A stretch of 54,828 nt of DNA from Thermodesulfobacteriota bacterium. Its GTDB lineage: Bacteria > Desulfobacterota > Desulfobacteria > Desulfobacterales > JAUWMJ01. Shown in pieces: positions 17,441 to 25,265 of this stretch. Location of the stretch: assembly GCA_034189135.1 (NCBI GenBank), contig JAXHVO010000032.1, positions 1-54,828 on the forward strand, given 5' to 3'. The position numbers and the translations under genes were made by a program. The first letter of the stretch is position 1; every line of letters begins with the position of its first letter. Below the pieces are notes generated by a model that worked only from the letters and a program-made list of their open reading frames with translations, had not been told where the DNA came from and searched no databases.

Positions 17441-17931
17441 TTGCCCTTTTTTTTACCATCTCTCATCATCCTGAGACAGACCTATATACGGGTTTTTCAT
17501 TGTTTAAAACGGAACATATTCATTAGAAACAAACATTCTCTTTTCAATCTTAGTTCGGTTCATCCGGGTAATCGCCTGTTTGACCGGTACAAGACTTTAC
17601 AATCTTACCTGTAAATGAACGTACGGCAGCTATCTCGCTTCAATTAGATTCGAGCCAGCCCCAAGAGACAGAATCCCACGGCTGCGTTGATTGTCTCTGA
17701 CTGCATCGGTTTAACTGAGAAGATAGGGGGCGTGTACGATACCGATCTCATTTGTCAGTCTTGTACCGGTCAAACAGGCGATTACCCGGACGAGCCTTTG
17801 GTTTGATGCATCGTTTTGACAAGTCGGGCGTGAAAATTTATGAGAAACAGTATGCTTTTCTCCTAAAACAGGGTGAAGCCAATTTTACCTGTTGAAAGAT
17901 AAAATCCAAGTGTTATATTTTTATTACCATC
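17441..17931. other. Gene-free stretch containing an inverted-repeat element
   Basis: No gene is seen. The stretch is occupied by an element with perfect 34-bp inverted repeats (17563-17596 and 17757-17790). The flanks 17441-17562 and 17791-17931 show nothing recognisable apart from a possible promoter region before the Mut7-C-like gene. Confidence 0.55.
17563..17790. mobile_element. MITE-like element with perfect 34-bp inverted repeats
   Basis: The left arm 17563-17596 begins TCCGGGTAATCGCCTGTTTG. The right arm 17757-17790 is its exact reverse complement. The outer flanks continue with partial complementarity (GGTTCA / GAGCC). The 160-bp core codes for nothing recognisable but contains a smaller AGAGACA/TGTCTCT repeat. 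A non-autonomous transposon or a remnant of an insertion sequence fits best; a structured RNA or site-specific recombination site remains possible. No obvious target duplication was found. Confidence 0.6.
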
Positions 17932-18378
17932 ATGGAAATAAAATTTGCGGCGGAAAAAACACTCGGAAAGCTTGCTAAATGGCTGAGAATACTTGGATTT
18001 GATACGATTTACCCATCAGATCGTACTCTTCCGGTGGAAAACGGCAGGACTCTGCTGACCAGAACCAAACGTATCCGGGATGAGTGCAAAACCACTCAAC
18101 TGATTTTTATAGAATCCGATCAACCGTTTAACCAGCTTCAAGAGGTGGTTAAAGCACTCGGAATTACAAACGAAGATTTAAAAACGTTTACCAGATGCAT
18201 TAGATGCAACACTAAAATCAGAACGATTGATAAGAATTCCCTGCGTTCAGTGGTACCTGATTATGTGTGGGAAAGTCAGGATTCGTTCAAAACTTGCCCA
18301 AAGTGCCAACGAATATACTGGCAGGGAAGCCATATCAAACGAAGCAGAGAACTGATTAAAAAACTATTCAAATCGTGA
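17932..18378 (+). CDS. Mut7-C RNase-domain protein with degenerate active site
   Basis: The 148-residue protein has the Mut7-C layout: an N-terminal PIN-like half (LGKLAKWLRILGFDTIYPSD, about 11-30) and a C-terminal zinc ribbon with C89/C92 (CIRC) and C122/C125 (CPKC) followed by RIYWQGSH. In typical members the first strand carries Asp and a later motif reads LTRD. Here the first is Glu (AAEKTLG) and the second reads LTRTKR, and the DDEL-type segment between them is missing. Nuclease activity may therefore be lost, leaving a binding role. It is followed 12 bases later by an ATP-grasp gene. Confidence 0.83.
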   Translation: MEIKFAAEKTLGKLAKWLRILGFDTIYPSDRTLPVENGRTLLTRTKRIRDECKTTQLIFIESDQPFNQLQEVVKALGITNEDLKTFTRCIRCNTKIRTIDKNSLRSVVPDYVWESQDSFKTCPKCQRIYWQGSHIKRSRELIKKLFKS

Positions 18379-18390
18379 AAAAAATAAACC

Positions 18391-19176
18391 ATGGCTCATA
18401 ACTCAAAAGTAATTGCGCTTGAAGCACGCCTTAAAGACTGTAAAAACGTTTTAACACTTGGGGTTCGGCCTAATTTCTCTGATTACAGCAGCCGAGACGC
18501 GGAGCGGATACGAAATGCCGGTAAAATCTATTACCCAACCACGTTCTATGCCGACCTGTTTGATGCAATGGGAAAAAAAACTTTTCCCAGCTATCATACT
18601 TATAAATGTGTTCAAGACAAGATAAAACAAACCGCTTTGTTTCAGCTGCTTAAAATACCACACCCCAGAACAAGGGTTTTTTATGGAAAGCGCCAAAAAA
18701 AGAAAATTAACGATCATTTCCCATTTCCCTTGATAGGTAAAATCCCCCGTGGATCGGCAATGGGTCGGGGGGTTTACCTTATTAAAGATGAGAAAGAGCT
18801 TAAACAATATCTGAAGGCAACGGACGTGGCCTATATTCAGGAATACCTGCCCGTTGACCGTGATATACGGGTCGTGGTGATAGGCAAAAAAATTGTGCAT
18901 TCCTACTGGCGTATTGCTTCTAAAGGTGAATTCAGAAGTAATGTTGCCCTTGGCGGCCAGATCAGTTTTGATCATATGCCCCCAAAGGCCCATGAACTTG
19001 CCCTGCATACTGCAAAAAAGTGTAACTGGGACGATGTGGGTATTGATATCTGCATGCATAAGAACCGCTTTTTTATTCTTGAGGCAAATATGAAATATGG
19101 TAAAGAAGGCTTTAGAACAGCCGGAATTGATTATAAAAAACTCATGGAGACCATGATCGATAATGAAGAAATTTAA
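18391..19176 (+). CDS. RimK-like ATP-grasp ligase
   Basis: The 261-residue protein resembles RimK-type ATP-grasp enzymes: KIPHPRTRVFYG, FPLIGKIPRGSAMGRGVYLIKDEKEL (nucleotide-binding lysine and glycine loop), AYIQEYLPVDRDIRVVVIGKKIVHSYWRI, then the metal-binding DVGIDICMHKNRFFILEANMKYG. Such enzymes join a carboxylate to an amine with ATP, as in glutamate or amino-acid additions to proteins and peptides. The substrate is not evident. The gene is 12 bases after the Mut7-C-like gene, and its last 14 bases overlap the HD-domain gene, so the three are one operon. Confidence 0.85.
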   Translation: MAHNSKVIALEARLKDCKNVLTLGVRPNFSDYSSRDAERIRNAGKIYYPTTFYADLFDAMGKKTFPSYHTYKCVQDKIKQTALFQLLKIPHPRTRVFYGKRQKKKINDHFPFPLIGKIPRGSAMGRGVYLIKDEKELKQYLKATDVAYIQEYLPVDRDIRVVVIGKKIVHSYWRIASKGEFRSNVALGGQISFDHMPPKAHELALHTAKKCNWDDVGIDICMHKNRFFILEANMKYGKEGFRTAGIDYKKLMETMIDNEEI

Positions 19177-20332
19177 TCATTCAGTTCTTGATATGATAAA
19201 ACAGACCTTGGACCAGCGGGAATCGGAAAACCTCTCTCCGGTTGCAACCCTAAGCAAGAATGCGGTGCGCCGCGTGGATGAAAAAAATATTGAAACAGGA
19301 TACCGTCAGGCATTTTCTGTGGATGTGGACCGAATTTTACACTCAAGGGCCTATACCAGATACATAGACAAGACTCAGGTTTTTTATCTGATAAAAAACG
19401 ATCACATTACTCACCGGGTGCTGCACGTTCAGCTTGTATCGAAAATTGCCAGGACGATCGGTCGCTTTTTAGGATTAAACGAGGATTTGATAGAGGCCAT
19501 TTCTTTGGGGCATGATATCGGCCATGCGCCTTTCGGTCATGACGGCGAAAGGATTCTCTCCGATATTTGTAAAAAACACGGGATCGGGTATTTCATGCAT
19601 AATGTTCAGAGTATTCAGTTTCTTGACAAGGTGGAAAGGAATGGAGACGGATGGAATTTGTGTCTGCAAACCCTGGATGGAATTTTATGCCATGACGGAG
19701 AAATTCATGACAGAAAGCTTAAACCGGAAAGGGAAAAATCATTTGAAAAACTTAAAAAAGAGATGGCTGCCAAAAAAAAAGACCCTGATACTTTGCTTAT
19801 ACCCATGACCCTGGAAGGTTGTACGGTTAGAATGACCGACACCATCAGCTACATAGGAAGAGATATTGAAGATGCCATACGTCTGGATATGATAAAAAGA
19901 TCCGATCTTCCTATAGAAAGCGTTAAATATCTCGGAGATTCAAACGGGACCATTGTATTTAACCTGGTGACCGATATGATCAAAAACAGTTTTCAACATA
20001 ATTACCTTGCATTCAGTCCCGAAATTTCAGCTGCACTAAAAAAGTTGAAGGAATTCAATCTTACGCATATCTACATGAATCCAAAAATAAAAAAGCATTT
20101 GGGTACCATAAGGAAACTTTTTGAAATGTTGTTTGAAAAATACCTCAATGATCTTGAAACTGAAAATCATTCTTCGGTGATTTTCACGCGCTTTTTAAAG
20201 GATATGTCGGAAGATTATCACATACATCACAGCAAAGAAGAGATGGTAAAGGATTTTATCGCAGGAATGACGGATCAATATTTCCTGAGACAGTGCCCTG
20301 AGAGTATGAGACCGGAACCACAGTATTATTAG
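19163..20332 (+). CDS. dGTPase-like HD-domain triphosphohydrolase
   Basis: The 389-residue protein has the dNTP triphosphohydrolase HD layout: HITHRVLHVQ (H84), LGHDIGHAPFGHDGE (H117-D118 with H121 and H126) and a later MTDTISYIGRDIEDAI with the final metal Asp. The conserved early RTYQ-like element reads FSVDVDRILHSRAYTRYIDKTQV. It should hydrolyse dGTP or other dNTPs to nucleoside and triphosphate, affecting nucleotide pools; related proteins can limit phages. It overlaps the ATP-grasp gene by 14 bases. The 3' flank is a repeat-rich intergenic region. Confidence 0.87.
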   Translation: MKKFNHSVLDMIKQTLDQRESENLSPVATLSKNAVRRVDEKNIETGYRQAFSVDVDRILHSRAYTRYIDKTQVFYLIKNDHITHRVLHVQLVSKIARTIGRFLGLNEDLIEAISLGHDIGHAPFGHDGERILSDICKKHGIGYFMHNVQSIQFLDKVERNGDGWNLCLQTLDGILCHDGEIHDRKLKPEREKSFEKLKKEMAAKKKDPDTLLIPMTLEGCTVRMTDTISYIGRDIEDAIRLDMIKRSDLPIESVKYLGDSNGTIVFNLVTDMIKNSFQHNYLAFSPEISAALKKLKEFNLTHIYMNPKIKKHLGTIRKLFEMLFEKYLNDLETENHSSVIFTRFLKDMSEDYHIHHSKEEMVKDFIAGMTDQYFLRQCPESMRPEPQYY

Positions 20333-20658
20333 GGATTTAAGGACATCATTTAGAAAACTTGCTGTCGATATTACTCAACAAGTTGTTGTTATACTGATAA
20401 ATCATGTTGAGGGTTACGAGTACCGGGTTGCGGGGTACGAGTAAATATGTTTAACCCAATCGAATTTTCAAGCAATTTATGAATATCGAATATCGAACAA
20501 GGAATATCGAACCGCAGAACTAAGGTAAAACACTTCGAAATTCGATATTCCTTGTTCGATATTCTGCAGTTCAATAATCGTATAAGTTAATGATATTGAG
20601 TTACGAGGTATAAAAAAGGAAAATATCCTATTTAAGACCCGCAACCCGAAACCTATCG
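20333..20658. other. Gene-free repeat region
   Basis: No gene is present. The core is a palindromic repeat (arms 20489-20511 and 20541-20563). Small frames across it are artefacts of the repeat. The sequence around 20400-20445 (GGGTTACGAGTACCGGGTTGC) and 20630-20655 is typical of low-conservation intergenic filler. Confidence 0.5.
20489..20563. repeat. 23-bp perfect inverted repeat, TATCGAACAAGG type
   Basis: Arms 20489-20511 and 20541-20563 are exact reverse complements built from AATATCGAACAAGGAATAT plus CGAA. A related degraded copy is at about 53088-53125, sharing GAACCGCAGAAT and GAACAAGGAATA. This is a dispersed palindromic intergenic repeat. Confidence 0.75.
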
Positions 20659-21390
20659 ATGTATCAAAAGCGATCATACCGGAATAAAATCTACGCCAAC
20701 CAACTGGTCCCTTTCCAGGTGGTGGTGAAAGAGACCGACCTGTTTATCCATTCGGCTAAAAACCTAACGCAGGTTGCACGGGAATTAACTTTGCAATACC
20801 GGGGTCATATAGAAACATATATCCAAAGGCATCCCGAATTTGAGAAAACGCTCCAACCATGGAAAATACGCGAACCTGTACCAAACATCATCTCAGATAT
20901 GGTGATTGCCGGTGAAAAAGCGGGGGTGGGCCCTATGGCTTCAGTGGCCGGTGCTGTTGCTGAACACGTCGGTATCGGTCTTTTAAACCATACTGAACAG
21001 GTAATCGTTGAAAATGGCGGCGATTTGTTTATCAAAACGGAGCATCCGGTCACTGTGGGTATTTTTGCGGGGAAATCACCTCTGAGCATGCATATCGGCT
21101 TGCATGTGGACCCGGGCGGCAAGCAGGTCGCGGTATGCACCTCTTCCGGCAGTGTCGGTCATTCCTTTAGTCAGGGAAAAGCGGACGCAGTCTGTGTGAT
21201 ATCCGAATCATGCTTTCTGGCTGATGCGGCTGCGACTTCAATAGGAAACCGGGTAATAAAAAAAACAGATGTTCAAAGGGCGATGGATTTCGGCAAAACA
21301 ATTGACGGGGTTAAAGGAATTGCGGTGATTATCGGCGATAAAATGGGTATGTGGGGAGAGGTGAAGATTGTCGCTTTAAACCAAAAATGA
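20659..21390 (+). CDS. UPF0280 family protein (ApbE-like fold)
   Basis: The 243-residue protein follows the UPF0280 family: MYQKRSYRNKIYANQLVPF, VVVKETDLFIHS, a mid-region MVIAGEKAGVGPMASVAGAVAEHVG (about 86-110), VENGGDLFIKTEHPVTVGIFAGKSPLS and CTSSGSVGHSFSQGKADAV. The GGD/TSSGSVGHS arrangement is reminiscent of ApbE flavin transferases, but the family's reaction is not known. UPF0280 is frequent in anaerobes and methanogens. It is followed by an intergenic repeat and then the HIT gene. Confidence 0.85.
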   Translation: MYQKRSYRNKIYANQLVPFQVVVKETDLFIHSAKNLTQVARELTLQYRGHIETYIQRHPEFEKTLQPWKIREPVPNIISDMVIAGEKAGVGPMASVAGAVAEHVGIGLLNHTEQVIVENGGDLFIKTEHPVTVGIFAGKSPLSMHIGLHVDPGGKQVAVCTSSGSVGHSFSQGKADAVCVISESCFLADAAATSIGNRVIKKTDVQRAMDFGKTIDGVKGIAVIIGDKMGMWGEVKIVALNQK

Positions 21391-21432
21391 GTTGATTTTT
21401 CACGATTAAAATAGTAGTTTTGAATGAAAGGC

Positions 21433-21560
21433 AGCCGTTCACGGCTTGAAACTTGAAATTGGAAAGTAGAAAAAATATTTACCACGAAGTTTCACGGAGA
21501 GACACTGAGTTTTAATTTTTGATATTGGTGAAATTTCCGTGCAAATCCGTGGTAATAATA
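21433..21560. repeat. Dispersed repeat block: 40-bp direct repeat copy plus imperfect palindrome
   Basis: Positions 21433-21472 (starting AGCCGTTCACGGCTTGAAAC) recur at 49481-49520 with one difference. Immediately after, about 21479-21554 forms an imperfect palindrome of the TTACCACGAAGTTTCACGG / CCGTGCAAATCCGTGGTAA type. Neither codes for protein. Confidence 0.65.
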
Positions 21561-21572
21561 TGAAGGGCTTTT

Positions 21573-22055
21573 ATGAAAACTGTATGGGCGCCGTGGCGGA
21601 TCGAGTATATTCTGAGCGATAAGGAAGAAGGCTGCATATTTTGTGATGCGCTGGCAGAAAAGGACGAGTTGACCCTTTTTAAGGGTGACATTACCATGGC
21701 GATGATGAACAAATATCCCTATATCAATGGTCATATTCTGGTCGCCCCTGTCAGGCATTTGTCCGCACTGGATCAACTCAACAGCGAAGAAATGCAAAGC
21801 CTGTTGATCACTGTTGAGAAATCTGTGGGTATTATTAAAAAAGTGATGAACCCTGATGGATTTAACGTCGGGCTTAATTTGGGCAAGGTGGCAGGTGCCG
21901 GGGTAGAGGAACACCTCCATTTCCATATTGTTCCGCGGTGGTTTGGCGATACAAATGCACTCACTGTTTTTGCCGATGTTCGTGTCATCCCGGAACACCT
22001 GCAAACCACTTATAATAATTTAAAGGTTCATTTTGATAGATTGGAAATACAATGA
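21573..22055 (+). CDS. HIT-family nucleotide hydrolase/phosphorylase
   Basis: The 160-residue protein has the histidine triad HLHFHIVPRW (H114, H116, H118) and an upstream CIFC motif (21-24). The overall text (MKTVWAPWRIEYI, YPYINGHILVAPVRHL, GAGVEEHLHFHI) matches bacterial Ap4A-phosphorylase-like HIT proteins that cleave dinucleoside polyphosphates or AMP-linked compounds. Its stop overlaps the ATG of the LapA-like gene by four bases, indicating translational coupling and one operon with mutS. Confidence 0.92.
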   Translation: MKTVWAPWRIEYILSDKEEGCIFCDALAEKDELTLFKGDITMAMMNKYPYINGHILVAPVRHLSALDQLNSEEMQSLLITVEKSVGIIKKVMNPDGFNVGLNLGKVAGAGVEEHLHFHIVPRWFGDTNALTVFADVRVIPEHLQTTYNNLKVHFDRLEIQ

Positions 22056-22477
22056 TTAAGAATTCATGGAATAAAAATGTTAAAAGAGTCAAAATCGGCA
22101 TATGGGTCATTATTATTGGGCTTTTAGTGCTTCTGGTTCACCAGAATCAGGATTTTTTTCTTGCCAGGCAAAGTCTCGGGTTAAATCTTTATTTTAAAAC
22201 TTTTGCATTACCGGAAGCTGCCAACCTTTTCCTCTTTTTGATATGTTTTCTAGCCGGTCTGCTGTTTGCGGCATATTTTATTTTTTTCGATCGATTTAAA
22301 TTAAAAAAGACAAATAAAACCTTAAACACCACCATAAATACACACCTTGAGAAGATATCCTCGCTTGAAAAAGAGCTCGAAACACTTAAACCAACTGAAT
22401 CCAAACCTTTTGATCCGGCAGTTACCTTAAGTACAGAAACAAAAGAACCCTCCGACGAGAACAGCGAAAAAGAATAA
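22052..22477 (+). CDS. LapA/DUF1049-like inner-membrane protein
   Basis: The 141-residue protein has two hydrophobic segments (about 15-33 and 62-88) separated by a short loop, then a charged helical tail with KISSLEKELETL, the layout of LapA (YciS) proteins that help lipopolysaccharide assembly. The text WVIIIGLLVLLVHQNQDFF and FLICFLAGLLFAAYFIFF are the membrane spans. It lies between and is coupled to the HIT gene and mutS, a conserved-looking trio in this window without evident functional link. No LapB gene adjoins it. Confidence 0.78.
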   Translation: MIKNSWNKNVKRVKIGIWVIIIGLLVLLVHQNQDFFLARQSLGLNLYFKTFALPEAANLFLFLICFLAGLLFAAYFIFFDRFKLKKTNKTLNTTINTHLEKISSLEKELETLKPTESKPFDPAVTLSTETKEPSDENSEKE

Positions 22478-22480
22478 TTA

Positions 22481-25108
22481 ATGAGTTCGCTTAAAATTAC
22501 CCCCATGATAAAACAGTACCTCTCTATAAAGGAGGAGTATGCGGACACGATACTGCTTTACCGGATGGGTGATTTTTATGAAATGTTTTTTGAGGATGCT
22601 GAAATAGCGTCCAGGCAGCTTGAAATCACCTTAACATCAAGAAATAAAAAAGATGAATTTCCCATTCCCATGTGCGGTGTACCGCATAAAGCCGTGCAGG
22701 GCTATATTGCACGGCTGCTCGATCATGGCAATAAGGTGGCCATATGTGATCAGGTTGAGGATCCTGCCACGGCAAAGGGCCTGGTAAAAAGAGATGTGGT
22801 GCGGGTGATCACCCCGGGAATGATCATTGAGAATGAATTTTTGGATGAAAAAACCAATAATTATATTCTCGCTATCTCCCAGGAGGGTGATATTGCAGGA
22901 TTTTCCTGTTTGGATTTATCAACCGGCGCCTTTCGTGTCTCGGAATCAAAGGATTTGCCGGCAGTGGTTGATGAGGCTTTAAGGATATCGCCCAATGAAA
23001 TTCTTTTGCCCGAATTTTGCCAAAAAGATCCCCTGTTTGCTGGCATTATAGATACTTTTGCGGAGAAATCGGTCACCTTTCTTGAAAAAATCGCTTTCGA
23101 GCATAACAGAAGCCGCGAAAGACTCCTGAACCAGTTTCATACGGTCTCCCTGAAAGGGTTCGGTTGTGAAAATCTTACCGCAGGGATCAGTGCCGCAGGC
23201 GCAGTTATTTATTACATCCAAAAAACCCAAAAACAAAAGACCGAACATATCTCGAGGATTGAAACCTATACATTAAGTCATTATTTGTGGCTTGATGAGC
23301 AAAGCTTTCAAAACTTAGAGATCATAAAGAATATTCAGACGGGATCAGGGAAGGGGACGCTTCTTGAAATAATGGACCATACGGTAACGTCCATGGGCGG
23401 CAGACTGTTAAAAAGATGGTTGCGATATCCGCTGGTTGACCTGAAAAAGATCGAGTTGAGACTGGATGCGGTTCAGGAGGCAAAAAATACCCTTCATATC
23501 CGAAGAAGTATCAGAGAATCCTTGAAATCAGTTTACGATCTGGAACGTCTCGGAAGCAAGATTTCCATGGGGCATTCCAATGCAAAAGATCTGGTGGCGT
23601 TAAAACGTTCGCTAAAAAAGTTGCCTGACATATGGTCATTTCTTTCGGGGTTTAAATCCGATTATTTTGTTTGTAGTGAAAATTTAGATAAACTTATTGA
23701 TCTATCTGAATTGATTGAAAAATCAATCAGAGAAGATGCACCACCGGTCATCAATGAGGGGGGAATCATCAAAACCGGATACAACCCGGAACTTGACGAG
23801 CTGGTCAGCGTCAGTCGAAACGGTAAGAACTATATTGCACAGCTCGAGGTTAAAGAAAGAGAATCGACAGGAATAAATACGTTAAAGGTAAGGTATAACA
23901 AGGTATTTGGCTATTATATTGAAGTTCCCAAAGCGCGTTCGAAAAATGTACCGCAAAATTATGTCCGCAAACAAACCTTGGTGAACGCTGAGCGGTATAT
24001 TACCGATGAACTGAAAAAATTTGAATCCAGTGTGTTTGGCGCTGAAGTAAGACGGGCAGAACTTGAATATGAAATATTTAGTGAGATAAGAAAAGAGGTG
24101 GCCAAGCATAATTCAACTATTCAGCTTGTGGCGGGTTTTTTAGCCGGATTGGACTGCATACTCAATCTCGCTGAAATTGCCGACCAAAACAATTACTGCA
24201 GGCCCAAAATGAATGTAGACGGAAAGATCATTATTAAAGAAGGGCGTCATCCTGTGGTGGAAAAGCTGATCACCGGTGAACGGTTTGTGCCAAATACAAT
24301 CAAGTTGGACAACGATGAAAACCAGATACTGATTATAACCGGTCCGAACATGGCGGGGAAGTCCACGGTTTTAAGACAGGTGGCCATTCTGGTTCTTATG
24401 GCGCAAGTGGGCTCTTTTGTCCCGGCAAAAACAGCTTCAATTAATATCACAGACAGGATATTTACTCGTGTGGGTGCTCTCGACAATCTGTCTCAGGGCC
24501 AGAGTACTTTCATGGTTGAAATGCAGGAAACGGCAAATATTTTGCACCATGCCACCGAACAGAGCCTGGTTATTTTAGACGAGATAGGAAGAGGAACAAG
24601 CACATTTGACGGACTGTCTATTGCATGGGCGGTTGCAGAATACCTGCACGATTTAAATAAAAAGGGGGTTAAGACATTATTCGCCACCCATTACCATGAA
24701 TTGACCGAACTGGCATTGAAAAAACCCCGGGTGAAGAATTTCAATATTGCGGTAAGAGAATGGAACGATGAAATTATTTTTTTAAGAAAACTGGTTGAAG
24801 GCGGCACCAATAGAAGCTATGGTATACAGGTTGCACGACTTGCCGGCATTCCGGACGATGTGTTAATACGGGCAAAAAAAATTTTGACTAAAATTGAAAA
24901 TGGTGAATTCAGCTTAAATGATACAATTGTTTTGGATAGAAATAAGGATGATCCTAACAACGGACATGTGCAACTTAAACTTTTTCGCAAACCCGAACGG
25001 TTAATCATAGAAAATTTAACCAATCTGGACATATCCAAAATGACACCGCTGGATGCACTGAATTACCTTGATGAACTGAAAAAAAAAGCGAACAACATCA
25101 CCCAGTGA
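22481..25108 (+). CDS. mutS: DNA mismatch repair protein MutS
   Basis: The 875-residue protein has full MutS length and order. The mismatch-reading Phe-x-Glu is present as MGDFYEMF (F32, E34). The connector, lever and clamp domains follow (about 130-560). The ATPase holds Walker A GPNMAGKST (about 620-628), the signature SQGQSTFMVEM and Walker B DEIGRGTSTFDGLS, and a C-terminal helix-turn-helix region completes it. It recognises base mismatches and small loops and recruits MutL. It begins three bases after the LapA-like gene. Nothing appears broken. Confidence 0.98.
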   Translation: MSSLKITPMIKQYLSIKEEYADTILLYRMGDFYEMFFEDAEIASRQLEITLTSRNKKDEFPIPMCGVPHKAVQGYIARLLDHGNKVAICDQVEDPATAKGLVKRDVVRVITPGMIIENEFLDEKTNNYILAISQEGDIAGFSCLDLSTGAFRVSESKDLPAVVDEALRISPNEILLPEFCQKDPLFAGIIDTFAEKSVTFLEKIAFEHNRSRERLLNQFHTVSLKGFGCENLTAGISAAGAVIYYIQKTQKQKTEHISRIETYTLSHYLWLDEQSFQNLEIIKNIQTGSGKGTLLEIMDHTVTSMGGRLLKRWLRYPLVDLKKIELRLDAVQEAKNTLHIRRSIRESLKSVYDLERLGSKISMGHSNAKDLVALKRSLKKLPDIWSFLSGFKSDYFVCSENLDKLIDLSELIEKSIREDAPPVINEGGIIKTGYNPELDELVSVSRNGKNYIAQLEVKERESTGINTLKVRYNKVFGYYIEVPKARSKNVPQNYVRKQTLVNAERYITDELKKFESSVFGAEVRRAELEYEIFSEIRKEVAKHNSTIQLVAGFLAGLDCILNLAEIADQNNYCRPKMNVDGKIIIKEGRHPVVEKLITGERFVPNTIKLDNDENQILIITGPNMAGKSTVLRQVAILVLMAQVGSFVPAKTASINITDRIFTRVGALDNLSQGQSTFMVEMQETANILHHATEQSLVILDEIGRGTSTFDGLSIAWAVAEYLHDLNKKGVKTLFATHYHELTELALKKPRVKNFNIAVREWNDEIIFLRKLVEGGTNRSYGIQVARLAGIPDDVLIRAKKILTKIENGEFSLNDTIVLDRNKDDPNNGHVQLKLFRKPERLIIENLTNLDISKMTPLDALNYLDELKKKANNITQ

Positions 25109-25265
25109 AAAAAGCCGGGAGATCCATAGGCTGGGATGCGGGGAAGTTTTCCAGCAAGGAGTTCAGCTTTAACATTTGCAATCCGTCACGGGCAACTTGT
25201 AACTGGAAAGACCACGTATCTCCATAATTACACAACAAACGGATTGGTTAAAACAAAACTATCGT

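Noticed and set aside
18451-19059. 202-codon minus-strand frame
   Set aside because: It lies opposite the ATP-grasp gene, which has strong motifs and operon overlap.
20389-20677. Short minus-strand frames between the dGTPase-like and UPF0280 genes
   Set aside because: They are produced by the TATCGAACAAGG palindrome and its surroundings.
21492-22004. 170-codon minus-strand frame
   Set aside because: It is opposite the HIT gene, whose histidine triad and coupling to the next gene are clear.
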